Assembly: GCF_030849025.1 (NCBI RefSeq) | Contig: NZ_CP118224.1 | Location: 1,286,001 to 1,350,000 of the forward strand | Direction of reading: 5' to 3' | DNA: 64,000 nt | From: Oceanimonas pelagia | GTDB taxonomy: Bacteria; Pseudomonadota; Gammaproteobacteria; Enterobacterales; Aeromonadaceae | Shown: positions 1 through 10,215 of the stretch, piece by piece | Layout of the letters: the number at the start of each line of letters is the position of its first letter | How positions within the stretch are numbered: position 1 is the first letter of the stretch | Position numbers and translations under genes: made by a program | The notes under the pieces: model-generated | What the model saw: the letters and a program-made list of their open reading frames with translations, nothing else | Database searches by the model: none | What the model was told of the DNA's origin: nothing

Positions 1-297
1 CTGGCGTTGTGGGGCGGACAACACGAGCAGCAGGCACTGCCCCAAATACCGGTCTGGGCGGATGATAATGCCGCTTTTATCCTTTATGCCCTGTTGCTGC
101 ACCGGGGGCTGGATGAGCCAGGTCTGCAGCAGGTGCTGCCCATCATGGCGCCGGAGCGGCTGGCTGCCCGCCTGTTGCGGCTGGCCGGTGCCGGTCTGGT
201 GCAGCAGAACAGCACAGGCTGGCAGGTGAGCCCGGCGGCCTATGGTGAGGTGCGCGAGTTTCTGGCCGGGCGGGAGCACGGCCTGGATGACTTTTAA
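1..297 (+). CDS. 3' part of an unidentified gene (5' end outside window)
   Basis: The reading frame is open from the first base to a TAA at 295-297, so this is probably the C-terminal part of a longer protein; an in-frame TTG at position 7 is a weak alternative start. The last 50 or so residues, with a run of leucine, alanine and arginine followed by a short beta-like stretch, could form a winged-helix-like fold, but no family is recognised. The stop lies 14 bp before the MscS-type gene, so the two are probably co-transcribed. No function is assigned. Confidence 0.5.
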   Translation: MALWGGQHEQQALPQIPVWADDNAAFILYALLLHRGLDEPGLQQVLPIMAPERLAARLLRLAGAGLVQQNSTGWQVSPAAYGEVREFLAGREHGLDDF

Positions 298-311
298 CGC
301 GGGGTAATGTC

Positions 312-1133
312 ATGGATGCCGAACAACTGACCCGTTTGTTTCGCCGTATCACACCGGCGGTGCTCACCGAGCTGGCGCTGGTGGTGCTGGTGGCGCTGGC
401 GCTGGCCTGGCTGATACAAACCCTGTTGCCGCGGCTGGCCACCCGGCTGCATGGCCGGCGCCGGCACTGGGTGCTGGCGCTGATCCCCACGCTGCGCATT
501 CTGGTGGTGCTGGTGGCCATCGGCTGGGTGATCAGCCTGGTGATCGAGCCCTCGCTGCGCAACATGGTGGCCATTCTGGGGGCCGTTGGTCTGGCCCTGG
601 GTTTTGCCCTCAAGGATTATGTCAGCAGCCTGTTTGCCGGCGTGGTGGCGGCCTATGAACGGCCCTACCGGCCCGGTGACTGGATAGAGGTGGACGGCTG
701 CTACGGCGAGGTGCGCCATATCGGGCTGCGGGCTCTGGAAATGGTGACCCCCGACGACACCGTGGTGGTGGTACCCCATTCAAGGCTGTGGAACGGGCTG
801 ATCCGCAATGCCAACAACGGCGATGCCAGCCTGATGTGCGTGGCCCGCTTTTACCTGGCGCCGGAGCACGATGCCCACCAGGTGCGCCGGCTGCTGCACG
901 ACGTGGCTCTGTCCAGTCCCTACCTCAAGCTCAGCCGGCCCGTGCTGGTGGTGATGGAGGATCATCCCTGGGGCAGCCGCTACCGTATCAAGGCCTACCC
1001 CCTGGATCCGCGCCAGCAGTTTTTGTTTATCTCGGATCTCACCGCCCGGGGCAAGGCCGCCTTGCTGGCCATGGGCGTGGAGTTTGCCCGGGTGGAGGCC
1101 ATGGCCCGGGGCGGGGAGAGCAATGCGGGGTAA
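312..1133 (+). CDS. MscS-family small-conductance mechanosensitive channel
   Basis: This 273-aa inner-membrane protein would release solutes when membrane tension rises after hypo-osmotic shock. Three hydrophobic segments fall at about residues 18-40, 55-82 and 86-113. The third is the Gly/Ala-rich pore helix (LGAVGLALGFALKDYVSS), followed directly by the conserved beta-domain stretch with PGDWIEVDG and the VPHS..WN motif. A cytoplasmic alpha/beta region completes the chain. The length is close to that of E. coli MscS (286 aa). The start ATG lies 14 bp after the upstream stop. Family membership is clear; the exact paralogue is not. Confidence 0.93.
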   Translation: MDAEQLTRLFRRITPAVLTELALVVLVALALAWLIQTLLPRLATRLHGRRRHWVLALIPTLRILVVLVAIGWVISLVIEPSLRNMVAILGAVGLALGFALKDYVSSLFAGVVAAYERPYRPGDWIEVDGCYGEVRHIGLRALEMVTPDDTVVVVPHSRLWNGLIRNANNGDASLMCVARFYLAPEHDAHQVRRLLHDVALSSPYLKLSRPVLVVMEDHPWGSRYRIKAYPLDPRQQFLFISDLTARGKAALLAMGVEFARVEAMARGGESNAG

Positions 1134-1174
1134 AAGCCGGAAGCGGCAAGCAAAATATACGCTTCCGGCTTTCG
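1133..1174. terminator. Bidirectional terminator between convergent genes
   Basis: A perfect 13-bp stem (1133-1145 with 1160-1172, arm AAAGCCGGAAGCG) encloses a 14-nt loop. It sits between the stop of the MscS gene and the stop of the convergent BCCT gene. The flanking A and T runs are short, so termination may be only partly intrinsic. Confidence 0.65.
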
Positions 1175-1181
1175 GTGCCGG

Positions 1182-2969
1182 CTACACCTTCAGCGGGGTG
1201 ATCTTGTCTTCCGTCTGTCCTTCCTGCTGCTGACGAAGCTCCTCATATTCGGCCTGCTGAGCCAGCACCGAGCCTTCCGGCGCCTGCGAGGTTTCGCCCT
1301 GCTCCCAGGGGGCCGATTGCGGCAGCGCCTCGATATGAATGGTTTTCAGGGAGTAATCGGGCTGGTAGTGCAGATCGTACTTGGCGGCCCGAATAATCGA
1401 TACCATCATCATGGCCATGATCACAATGAGCGGTGCCCCGGCGAAGATGGAGGCGGTCTGCAGGGTAGACAGGCCGCCCAGGAACATCAGCACCGCCGGC
1501 ATAAAGCACAGGGTAAAGGCCCAGAACAGCCGGTTCCAGCGGTGGGGCTCGCCGTCCACTTCCCGCTGTACCACAGAGGCCAGAATGTAGGAAATGGAGT
1601 CAAAGGTGGTGGCGGTAAAGATGATGGCCAGCAGGGTGAACACGGCGATCATCAGCCAGCTCATGGGCAGGGTGTTCAGCACCGCAAAGATCGCCGCCGT
1701 GGGGCTTTGCTGGTTGAGAATGGCCACAATGTCGAGCCCGCCCGACAGCTGCAGATACAGGCCATAGTTGCCCAGCACCACAAAGAACACGGCGCAGCCC
1801 AGGGAGCCGAAGAAAATCGAGCCCACCACCATCTGGCGAATGGTGCGGCCGCGGGAGATCTTGGCAATAAACAGGCCCACCGTGGGCGCAAACACCAGCC
1901 ACCAGGCCCAGTAGAAAATGGTCCAGTCCTTGGGAAAACGGGTTTCCTGAAAGCCGTGCTCGGCAAAGGGGCCGAACGACTCGGTCCAGGTCATCATGGT
2001 GATCATCTGGGTCAGGGAGCGGCCAATGCTTTCCAGCCCGGTATTGAGAATAAAGCCGGTGGGGCCGGCAAACAGCACCACCGCCAGAAACGCCAGCGCC
2101 AGATAAAAGTTGATGTTGGAGAAGAACTGAATGCCGCTTTTCAGGCCGCGCCAGGCGCTGTAGGCGAACAGCGCCGTGGTGCCGAGCAGCACCAGAATGC
2201 GGCTCCAGGCATTCACCGGCACGCCAAACAGTTCGTGCAGGCCCTCGGTCACCATGGGCGAAGCCAGCCCCAGGGTGGTAGCACCGCCGCCGATCATGCC
2301 GAACACGAAGAACACGTCCACCAGCTTGCCCCAGTTGCTGGTGGCGAACTTCTCGCCAAACAGCGGTGCCAGGCTCTGGCTCACCTTGAGCCGGGGCGAA
2401 TTGCGCACGTGGGCGAAGTAGGCGATGGGAATGGCCGGAATCAGATAAATCGACCAGGCCACCGGCCCCCAGTGAAAAATGCCGTAGGTGGCGGCCCAGC
2501 GAATGGCCTCGGGGCTGCCGGCTTCCAGGCCAAAGGGCGGGCCCTGATAGTAGTAGGCCCACTCAATGATGCCCCAGTACAGGATGCTGGCGCCAATGCC
2601 GCCGCAAAACATCATGGCCGCCCAGGAGCCGTTGGAGAATTCCATTTCGTCTTCGGGCTTGCCCAGCTTGATGTTGCCAATATCCGAAAACGAAATGTAA
2701 ATCACGAACAGCACCGCGGTAACGCCCAGCGCTAGGTAGAATACGCCAAAGGTGTCGGTGATCCAGGTCTTGGCCTGGGCCACCCAGTCGGCGCCCTGCT
2801 CGGGATAGAGCACCAGGGGCAGGGTCACGGCGGCAAGAATGAATAGAACCGAAAAGAAAGTGAAGCGGTCAATGCGGGTATCGGGAACATGATCCGGCCC
2901 GAGCGGATGCCGGGGCAGATCTTTGTCAAAGCTTCCCAAATGGATGCTGTGTTGCGTTTTTGCTGTCAT
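1182..2969 (-). CDS. BCCT family transporter (betaine/carnitine/choline type)
   Basis: This is a 595-aa inner-membrane carrier, probably Na+ or H+ coupled, for a quaternary-ammonium compound such as glycine betaine or choline. About twelve hydrophobic segments are visible. The family signature WTIFYWAWW is at residues 349-357, and the aromatic substrate-site segment (GIIEWAYYYQGP) is near residues 133-144. The charged C-terminal tail of about 60 residues is long enough for osmotic or regulatory control. The start is supported by GGGAG 8 bp upstream. Neighbours give no clue to the substrate; next to an MscS channel, an osmoprotectant role is a reasonable inference. Confidence 0.93.
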   Translation of the reverse strand: MTAKTQHSIHLGSFDKDLPRHPLGPDHVPDTRIDRFTFFSVLFILAAVTLPLVLYPEQGADWVAQAKTWITDTFGVFYLALGVTAVLFVIYISFSDIGNIKLGKPEDEMEFSNGSWAAMMFCGGIGASILYWGIIEWAYYYQGPPFGLEAGSPEAIRWAATYGIFHWGPVAWSIYLIPAIPIAYFAHVRNSPRLKVSQSLAPLFGEKFATSNWGKLVDVFFVFGMIGGGATTLGLASPMVTEGLHELFGVPVNAWSRILVLLGTTALFAYSAWRGLKSGIQFFSNINFYLALAFLAVVLFAGPTGFILNTGLESIGRSLTQMITMMTWTESFGPFAEHGFQETRFPKDWTIFYWAWWLVFAPTVGLFIAKISRGRTIRQMVVGSIFFGSLGCAVFFVVLGNYGLYLQLSGGLDIVAILNQQSPTAAIFAVLNTLPMSWLMIAVFTLLAIIFTATTFDSISYILASVVQREVDGEPHRWNRLFWAFTLCFMPAVLMFLGGLSTLQTASIFAGAPLIVIMAMMMVSIIRAAKYDLHYQPDYSLKTIHIEALPQSAPWEQGETSQAPEGSVLAQQAEYEELRQQQEGQTEDKITPLKV

Positions 2970-3190
2970 TCAATGACTCCCTGTTATTGTTATTCGCTGC
3001 TCCGGATGCATCATGCGCCGGTAAGCCGGTGATCCGGCAAACAAAAAAACCTTTGGATTGTAACCTTTTTCTGCGGCTTGGCAACGCCGGCGCCGGCCGG
3101 CCGAATGTTCACCAGGGGCGCCGGCAAGGCTTAATGTCATGTTCATTCGGCACTATGATAGACGTCACGCACGGGAAACAAGGACTCGGA

Positions 3191-6100
3191 ATGCATAACG
3201 ATAATGGCCTCGGCCCCGGCCTGATGGTGGTGCACGGCAACCACCTGGAAGCGCTGCGCGAGCTGGCGGTGACCTGGATGCGGCGCTATCCGCTGGCGCC
3301 GCTCGAAAACGAAGTGATACTGGTGCAGAGCAACGGCATTGCCCAGTGGCTCAAGCTGGCGCTGGCCGAGCACCGCAGCGGCGGCATTGCCGCCGCCGTG
3401 CAGGTGGAGCTGCCGGCCCGCTTCCTGTGGCAAGGCTACCGGGCCGTGCTGGGCAGCCACAGCATTCCGCGCCAGTCGCCGCTTGACAAGGCGCCGCTCA
3501 CCTGGCGGCTGATGCGGCTGCTGCCGGCGCTGGTGAGCGAACCGGTGTTTGCCCCCCTTGCGCGCTTTTTGCAGGACGACGGCGATGGCCGCAAGCGCTA
3601 TCAGCTGGCCGAGCGGCTGGCGGATCTGTTCGATCAGTACCAGGTGTACCGGGCCGACTGGCTGGCGGCCTGGGCGGACGGCAACAACGTGATGATTCAC
3701 GGTCGCCGGGGCGAGCAGCCGCTGGATGAGGCGGTATTGTGGCAGCCGGCGCTGTGGCGCGCCCTGCTGGCGGATGTGGGCGAGCAGGAGCTGGCCGGCA
3801 GCCGCGCCGGGGTGCATCCGCGCTTTGTGGCGCATTTGCGCAATTGCGAACAACGCCCCGCCGGGCTGCCGCGCCGGGTGGTGGTGTTCGGCATTTCCTC
3901 GCTGCCGGCACAAACCCTTGAAGCACTGGCGGCCATGGCCCGCTTCAGCCAGGTGCTGCTGTGCGTGCACAACCCCTGCCAGCATCACTGGGGCGATATC
4001 GTGCCCGATCAGGACCTGTTACGGCACCAGTACCGCCGCCATGCCCGCAAGGCCGGCCAGGCGCCGGGGCTGAATGCGGTGGAGCTGCACCAGCATGCCC
4101 ATCCGCTGCTGGCGGCCTGGGGCAAGCAGGGGCGGGATTACATCAACCTGCTCGACAGCCTGGACGATCCCGACAGCTACCGGCAGCGCTTTAACGCCAT
4201 CGGCAGCCGTATCGATCTGTTTGACGACGGCGACACCGGCCATTTGCTGGGCCAGTTGCAGGACGACATTCTCAACCTGCGACCGCCGGCGGAAAGCCGC
4301 GCCCACTGGCCGCCCCTGATCCGGGAACAGCTCAGCATTGAATTTCATGTGGCCCACAGCGCCCAGCGCGAAGTGGAAATTCTGCACGATCAGTTGCTGG
4401 CCCGCTTTTCCGCCGATGCGACCCTGCGTCCCCGGGACATCATCGTCATGGTGCCCGACATCAATGTTTACGCCCCCCATATTCAGGCGGTGTTTGGCCA
4501 GTATGAGCGTGACGACGACCGTTTCATTCCCTATACCCTGGCGGATCAGGGCAGCCGGGGCAGCGAGCCGCTGCTGATCGCCCTGGAGCATCTGTTGCGC
4601 CTGCCCGAGAGCCGGCTGCCGGTGAGCGAGGTGCTGGATTTGCTCGACGTGGCCGCCCTGCGCCGGCGCTTTGGCATTAAAGAGGCGGACTTGCCGGTGC
4701 TGCGCCGCTGGATCGAGGGCGCCGGGGTGCGCTGGGGCCTGGATGCCCGCCGCCGGGCCGGACTGGGCCTGCCCGCAAGTCTTGAGCAGAACACCTGGCG
4801 TTTTGGCCTGCGGCGCATGTTGCTGGGCTACGCCGTGGGGGCGGGGGAGGCCTGGGCCGGCATTGAGCCCTACGACGAAATCGGCGGCCTGGACGCCGCC
4901 GTGATTGGCCCGCTGGTGAGCCTGCTCGATGCCATCGACGCTCTGCACGATGTGCTGGCCGAGCCCGCCCCCGCCGCTGACTGGTCGGTGCGGCTGCTGG
5001 CGCTGCTGACGCGGTTTTTTGAACCCGACAGCGAACGGGAACAGGCGCTGATGGCCGGCCTCACCGACGCCCTGGAGCAATGGCAGGAGCTGTGTGCCGG
5101 GGTGGATCTGACCGAGCCGCTGCCGCTTACCGTGGTGCGCGAAGCCTGGCTGGGGGCGGTGGATCAGGGCCGGCTCAGCCAGCGCTTTCTGGCCGGGGCG
5201 GTGAACTTCTGCACCCTGATGCCGATGCGCGCCATTCCCTTTCGCCGGGTCTGCCTGCTGGGCATGAACGACGGTGACTATCCGCGCAGCGTTACCCCCC
5301 TCGATTTTGACCTGATGGCCGGTGACTACCGGCCCGGGGATCGCTCCCGCCGGGAAGACGACCGTTACCTGATGCTGGAAGCCCTGCTCTCGGCCCGGGA
5401 AGGACTTTACATCAGCTGGGTGGGGCGCAGCATTCGCGACAACGGCGAGCGGCCGCCCTCGGTGCTGGTGGGCCAGCTCAGGGATCACCTGAGCGGCTGG
5501 CGGCTGGCAGACGGCGGCGAGCTGCTCGATGCCATCACCACCGAGCATCCGCTGCAGCCCTTCAGCCGGCATTACTTTACCGCCGGCAGCGGGTTTACCA
5601 GTTATGCCCGGGAGTGGGCCCGGAGCGAGTGTCAGCCCGTGGCCGACACCGCGCTGCCGCCCTGGCAGCCCGACGGCCCGGTGGCGCTGGAACAACTGCA
5701 GCAGTTTCTGCGCCAGCCGGTGGCCAGCTTTTTTTCCCGCCGGCTGAAGGTCATTCTGGATGAAACCGCTGCCGCCGGGCTGGACGAGGAGCCCTTTGCC
5801 CTCGATGGGCTGGAGCGTTATGGGATCAAGCGCGAACTGCTTGAGAGCGCCGCCGGCGCCGAAGACACAGACGCCGCCCTGGCCCGGGCCGCGGCCCGGC
5901 TGCAGGGCCAGGGCCGGCTGCCGCTGGCGGGCTTTGGCGAGCGTCTGCGGGCGGAAGTGCAGGCGGCGCTGCCGGAGCAACTGGGTCGTTATCATGCCCT
6001 GTGCCATGCCTGGCCCGAGCGGCTCGCATCGCCCTTGCCCCTGGCGCTGGTGCACCACGAGCTGCGTCTGGAAGGCTGGCTGGGTGGCCTGCGCCGAAGC

Positions 6101-6604
6101 GGTGAGCGGCTGGCGCTGATCGAGCTGCAACCGGGAGAGCTGCAGGGCGGTAACAGCCTGCGCTGGCACCGGCTGCTGCGCACCTTTGTGGCCCAGACGG
6201 TGGCCTCCGCCTGCGGCATTGAACTCGGCCTGTATGTGGTCGGGGAAGACCTGACCCTGCACGGCGCACCGCTGCCGCAAGAGGATGCCCAACGCATCGT
6301 GCAGGGCTGGCTGGAGGCCCTGCAGGCGGGCATGACGACACCGCTGCCGGTGGCGATGAAAACCGCCGTGGCGGCCCTTGAGCAAGACGACGACGGCAAG
6401 GCGTTGCAGGCGGCCCGCAAGGCCTATGAGGGAGATGGCTACCACCATGGGGGGGAGCGCTCGGAGAGCGGCGCCCTGGCGCGCCAGTTTCCCGACTTTG
6501 ACGCTCTGGCCGCCGATGGCACCTTTGCCGCCTGGTGCGAGCGGCTGTACCGGCCGCTGCTGGAGCATGGTCCGCAACCGCTGTCACAGGAGACTTCATC
6601 ATGA
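3191..6604 (+). CDS. recC: Exodeoxyribonuclease V (RecBCD) gamma subunit RecC
   Basis: RecC is the non-catalytic subunit that splits DNA strands and scans for Chi in the RecBCD helicase-nuclease, which resects double-strand breaks for RecA. The chosen ATG gives 1137 aa (E. coli 1122). It is preceded by AAGGA and begins a typical RecC N-terminus (LMVVHGNHLEALRELAV). The frame is open another 77 codons upstream, but that part is not RecC-like. Family-typical stretches include NEVILVQSNGIAQWLKLALA near the N-terminus and FRRVCLLGMNDGDYPR in the middle. Its stop overlaps the recB start as ATGA, implying translational coupling. E. coli has ptrA between recC and recB; here it is absent. Confidence 0.97.
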   Translation: MHNDNGLGPGLMVVHGNHLEALRELAVTWMRRYPLAPLENEVILVQSNGIAQWLKLALAEHRSGGIAAAVQVELPARFLWQGYRAVLGSHSIPRQSPLDKAPLTWRLMRLLPALVSEPVFAPLARFLQDDGDGRKRYQLAERLADLFDQYQVYRADWLAAWADGNNVMIHGRRGEQPLDEAVLWQPALWRALLADVGEQELAGSRAGVHPRFVAHLRNCEQRPAGLPRRVVVFGISSLPAQTLEALAAMARFSQVLLCVHNPCQHHWGDIVPDQDLLRHQYRRHARKAGQAPGLNAVELHQHAHPLLAAWGKQGRDYINLLDSLDDPDSYRQRFNAIGSRIDLFDDGDTGHLLGQLQDDILNLRPPAESRAHWPPLIREQLSIEFHVAHSAQREVEILHDQLLARFSADATLRPRDIIVMVPDINVYAPHIQAVFGQYERDDDRFIPYTLADQGSRGSEPLLIALEHLLRLPESRLPVSEVLDLLDVAALRRRFGIKEADLPVLRRWIEGAGVRWGLDARRRAGLGLPASLEQNTWRFGLRRMLLGYAVGAGEAWAGIEPYDEIGGLDAAVIGPLVSLLDAIDALHDVLAEPAPAADWSVRLLALLTRFFEPDSEREQALMAGLTDALEQWQELCAGVDLTEPLPLTVVREAWLGAVDQGRLSQRFLAGAVNFCTLMPMRAIPFRRVCLLGMNDGDYPRSVTPLDFDLMAGDYRPGDRSRREDDRYLMLEALLSAREGLYISWVGRSIRDNGERPPSVLVGQLRDHLSGWRLADGGELLDAITTEHPLQPFSRHYFTAGSGFTSYAREWARSECQPVADTALPPWQPDGPVALEQLQQFLRQPVASFFSRRLKVILDETAAAGLDEEPFALDGLERYGIKRELLESAAGAEDTDAALARAAARLQGQGRLPLAGFGERLRAEVQAALPEQLGRYHALCHAWPERLASPLPLALVHHELRLEGWLGGLRRSGERLALIELQPGELQGGNSLRWHRLLRTFVAQTVASACGIELGLYVVGEDLTLHGAPLPQEDAQRIVQGWLEALQAGMTTPLPVAMKTAVAALEQDDDGKALQAARKAYEGDGYHHGGERSESGALARQFPDFDALAADGTFAAWCERLYRPLLEHGPQPLSQETSS

Positions 6605-9600
6605 GCGCATCGCGTCCGCTGGCGCTGACCTTTCCCCTGCATGGCAGCCGGCTGATTGAGGCCAGCGCCGGCACCGGCAAGACCTTCACCATTTCGGCGC
6701 TGTATTTGCGCCTGGTGCTGGGCCACGGCGGTGAGCACGGCTTCGCCCGGGAGTTGCTGCCGCCGGAAATTCTGGTGGTCACCTTTACCGAGGCCGCCAC
6801 CCAGGAGCTGCGGGATCGCATACGCGCCCGGCTGGTGGAGGCGGCGGCGGTGTTTCGCGGCGAGGCCAACGGCGACGAGCTGCTCATTACCCTGCGGGAT
6901 GACGTTGACCCCGAGCAGTGGCCCGGCTGTGCCCACCGCCTCGACATTGCCGCCCAGTGGATGGACGAGGCGGCGGTGTCCACCATTCACGGCTGGTGTC
7001 AGCGCATGCTGCGTGAGCACGCCTTTGACAGCGGCAGTCTGTTTACCCAGACCCTGCAGACCGATCACAGCGAGCTGCTGGCGGAAGTGGTGCGCGACTA
7101 CTGGCGCCGCCAGTGTTACCCGCTGGCAGGCACGGCCCTCGACTGGGTGATGGCGCAGTGGAAAACCCCGAATGAATTGCTGCACGCCCTGCGGCCGTTG
7201 CTGCACGAGCCCGGCGAGGCCGAGGGCGAGCTGGGCGAGCTGCTGGCACAGAGTCTGAGGGAGCGTGCGCAGGCGCTTGCCGCGCTCAAGGCGCCCTGGC
7301 GAGCCTGGCTGGATGAGATTGAGGGGATTCTGCAGGGCGCGATCGCGGCGAAACAGGTGCACGGCAAGTGGCTGCAGGCCAGGCGGACCGAGGGCTGGCT
7401 GGCCGCTCTGCGCGCCTGGACCGACGGTGACGACATCGCCTTGCCGCTGAGTGAGGCGGCGGTTTACCGGCTGACCCCGGAGGGCATTACGGAAGCCTGG
7501 AAAGACACGGCCCAGGCGCCGGGCCACCCCGCCTTTGACGCCATGCAGACCCTGCCCGCGCAGCTGGCGGCTCTGGCCGCGCCGCTGGAGGCGCCCCTGC
7601 GTCATGCCGCCGCCTGGGTGCGCCGGCGCTTTGAACTGGAAAAACGCCGCCGGGCCGAAATGGGTTTTGACGACATGCTTACCCGGCTCGATGAGGCGCT
7701 GGCGGGAGAGAACGGGCCGCGGCTGGCGGAGGTGATCCGGCGGCAGTTTCCGGTGGCGCTGATCGACGAGTTTCAGGACACGGATCCGCTGCAATACCGT
7801 ATTTTCGACACCATTTACCGCGTGGCGGACAACAGCCCGGACAGCGGCCTGTTCATGATCGGTGATCCCAAGCAGGCCATTTATGCCTTTCGCGGCGCCG
7901 ATATTTACACCTATCTGTCGGCCCGGGCCGCCACCGAGGGGCGTCATTACAGTCTGGACACCAACTTTCGCTCGTCCCGGCCCATGGTGTCGGCGGTGAA
8001 CCGGCTGTTTGAGCGGGCCGAGGCCCATGCCGACGGCGCCTTTCTGTTTCGTGACGGCCACGACAATCCGTTGCCCTTTGTGCCGGTCAAGGCGCGGGGC
8101 AGGGGGGAACAGTGGTGGTGCGAGGGCGCACCGCAACCGGCACTGACCCTGTGGCAGCTGGACAGCGACGACGGCGCACCCATGTCCGGCAGTGCCTATG
8201 TGGAGCAGATGGCGGCGCGCTGCGCCAGCCATATGACCCATCTGCTCAACCTGGGCGGCGCCGGTCGGGCCGGCTTTGCCGGTGAGTGCGGGCTGGCGCC
8301 GGTGCAGCCCAGCGACATGGCGGTTCTGGTGCGCAGCTTTCGCGAGGCCCAGGCCATACGCACCGCGCTGGCGGCCCGGGGCGTGCGCAGCGTGTATCTG
8401 TCCGACAAGGACTCGGTGTTCGCCAGTCCCGAGGCCGGCGATCTGCTGCACTGGCTGCGCGCCTGCGCCGAGCCGGAGCAGGATGGCCGGCTGCGGGCGG
8501 CGCTGGCCACCGCCACCCTGGGCCTGAGCCTGGCGGAGCTGGAGCGGCTCAATCAGGACGAGCGCCACTGGGAGGCCAGAGTGATGCAGTTTCGCGACTA
8601 TCGCCGGATCTGGCAGCGCCAGGGGGTGCTGCCCATGGTGCACCGGCTGTTGCACGACTTCGGCCTGCCGGGCCGGCTGTTGCGGGCCACCGAGGGCGAG
8701 CGCAGCCTTACCAACCTGCTGCACCTGGCCGAACTGATGCAGCAGGCCGCCGCCAGCCTCGACGGTGAACAGGCGTTGATCCGCCACCTGGCCGAGTGCA
8801 TGGAAGGGGAGCGCCAGGCCGCCGACGAGCAGGTTCTGCGGCTGGAAAGCGATGACGCCCTGGTGCGGGTGGTGACCATTCACAAGTCCAAGGGGCTGGA
8901 ATACCCGCTGGTGTTTCTGCCCTTTATCTGCTCGTTCCGGGAAAGCGGCAGCCGGGGCGGCCCGGTGCAGTTGCACGAGCATGGCCGCAAGCGGCTGGTG
9001 CTGAGCCCCGGCGAGCAGCAAAAGGCCCGGGCCGAGCGGGAGCGGCTGGGCGAGGATCTGCGTTTGCTTTATGTGGCGCTGACCCGGGCCCGCCACGCCT
9101 GCTGGCTGGGGCTGGCGAACATTCGGGTGGGCAATGCCAGGGCCTCGCGCCTGCACGACTCGGCCATGGGCCGGCTGCTGGGGGGCGGGGCCGTGCTGAC
9201 CGGATCGCTGCATGACTGGCTGGGGGAGCTGGCCTGTGAGCACACCGCCCTGTGCCCGGCGCCCGAGGTGAACGAAACGCCGCTGCTGAGTGCCGGGGCC
9301 ACCCCGGCGGCGCCGGTGTGGGCCACCCCGGCCCGGCCCGCCGCCGAACACTGGTGGATTGCGTCCTACAGTGCGTTGCTGGACCGGCATGATGCCGGCA
9401 AGCGCTTTGACGATGCCGCCCCGGAGCGGCCCGAGGCGGGCAAGGCCGGTGACGACGATCTGCAACGCCCCTTTGTGCCGCTGCGCCCCGGTGAAACCCC
9501 CAGCCTGCACCGCTTTCCCCGCGGACCGGCGGCGGGTACCTTTCTGCACGGCCTGCTGGAGCTGGCGCTGAACGAGGGGCTGGCCGGCCAGCCCGAGGCG

Positions 9601-10215
9601 CTCGCCAGCCAGCTGGCCCGGCGCTGCCAGCTGCGGGGCATGGCGGAGTGGGCCGGGCCGCTGACCGACTGGCTGCAGGGCCTGCTGGCCACGCCCCTGT
9701 TTGCGCATGGCCCGGCGCTGCAGGGGCTGGCTTGCTTTCAATCGGAAATGGAGTTCTGGCTGGAGGTGAGCCGGGTGCCCATTGCCGAGCTGGATGCCCT
9801 GGTTCGACGCCATATTCTGCCACAGCAGGATCGCCCGGCGCTGGCCCCGGGCCGGCTCAACGGCATGCTCAAGGGCTTTATCGATCTGGTGTTTGAGCAT
9901 GATGGCCGCTATTACGTGGTGGATTACAAATCGAACTGGCTGGGCCCGAGTGACGCCGATTACACAGGGACGGCCATGGCAGCGCAGATCCTTCAGCACC
10001 GTTACGATCTGCAATACGTGCTTTATGTGCTGGCGCTGCATCGTCAGTTGCTGCTGCGCCTGCCCGGTTACGACTACGACACCCACATGGGCGGAGCCCT
10101 GTATGCCTTTGTGCGCTGCCCCGGCGCGGTGTTTGCGGATCGGCCGCCCCGTGAACTGATAGACACCCTGCATGGGCTGTGCGGTGGTGAACACCCCGAG
10201 GAGACATTGCCATGA
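6601..10215 (+). CDS. recB: Exodeoxyribonuclease V beta subunit RecB (helicase/nuclease)
   Basis: RecB is the 3'-5' SF1 helicase and the only nuclease of RecBCD. The 1204-aa product (E. coli 1180) has Walker A (EASAGTGKTFT, about residues 20-30), the DEFQDTDPLQ motif II, the GDPKQAIYAFRGAD motif III region and the late helicase motif VTIHKSKGLEYPLVF. The C-terminal nuclease motif VVDYK has Asp1108 and Lys1110, corresponding to the catalytic D-Y-K of E. coli RecB. The ATG at 6601 overlaps the recC stop. The frame extends upstream inside recC, but only this start gives a RecB-like N-terminus. The stop overlaps recD as ATGA. Confidence 0.98.
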   Translation: MSASRPLALTFPLHGSRLIEASAGTGKTFTISALYLRLVLGHGGEHGFARELLPPEILVVTFTEAATQELRDRIRARLVEAAAVFRGEANGDELLITLRDDVDPEQWPGCAHRLDIAAQWMDEAAVSTIHGWCQRMLREHAFDSGSLFTQTLQTDHSELLAEVVRDYWRRQCYPLAGTALDWVMAQWKTPNELLHALRPLLHEPGEAEGELGELLAQSLRERAQALAALKAPWRAWLDEIEGILQGAIAAKQVHGKWLQARRTEGWLAALRAWTDGDDIALPLSEAAVYRLTPEGITEAWKDTAQAPGHPAFDAMQTLPAQLAALAAPLEAPLRHAAAWVRRRFELEKRRRAEMGFDDMLTRLDEALAGENGPRLAEVIRRQFPVALIDEFQDTDPLQYRIFDTIYRVADNSPDSGLFMIGDPKQAIYAFRGADIYTYLSARAATEGRHYSLDTNFRSSRPMVSAVNRLFERAEAHADGAFLFRDGHDNPLPFVPVKARGRGEQWWCEGAPQPALTLWQLDSDDGAPMSGSAYVEQMAARCASHMTHLLNLGGAGRAGFAGECGLAPVQPSDMAVLVRSFREAQAIRTALAARGVRSVYLSDKDSVFASPEAGDLLHWLRACAEPEQDGRLRAALATATLGLSLAELERLNQDERHWEARVMQFRDYRRIWQRQGVLPMVHRLLHDFGLPGRLLRATEGERSLTNLLHLAELMQQAAASLDGEQALIRHLAECMEGERQAADEQVLRLESDDALVRVVTIHKSKGLEYPLVFLPFICSFRESGSRGGPVQLHEHGRKRLVLSPGEQQKARAERERLGEDLRLLYVALTRARHACWLGLANIRVGNARASRLHDSAMGRLLGGGAVLTGSLHDWLGELACEHTALCPAPEVNETPLLSAGATPAAPVWATPARPAAEHWWIASYSALLDRHDAGKRFDDAAPERPEAGKAGDDDLQRPFVPLRPGETPSLHRFPRGPAAGTFLHGLLELALNEGLAGQPEALASQLARRCQLRGMAEWAGPLTDWLQGLLATPLFAHGPALQGLACFQSEMEFWLEVSRVPIAELDALVRRHILPQQDRPALAPGRLNGMLKGFIDLVFEHDGRYYVVDYKSNWLGPSDADYTGTAMAAQILQHRYDLQYVLYVLALHRQLLLRLPGYDYDTHMGGALYAFVRCPGAVFADRPPRELIDTLHGLCGGEHPEETLP

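Noticed and set aside
4019..6577. Long minus-strand open frame opposite recC
   Set aside because: Same cause: an antisense shadow of a GC-rich gene with no recognisable domain and no ribosome site.
6439..10194. A very long open frame on the minus strand (about 1250 codons) opposite recB
   Set aside because: It mirrors the recB codon pattern in GC-rich DNA, its product is low-complexity (Gln, Gly, His, Pro rich) and RecB on the plus strand is certain.
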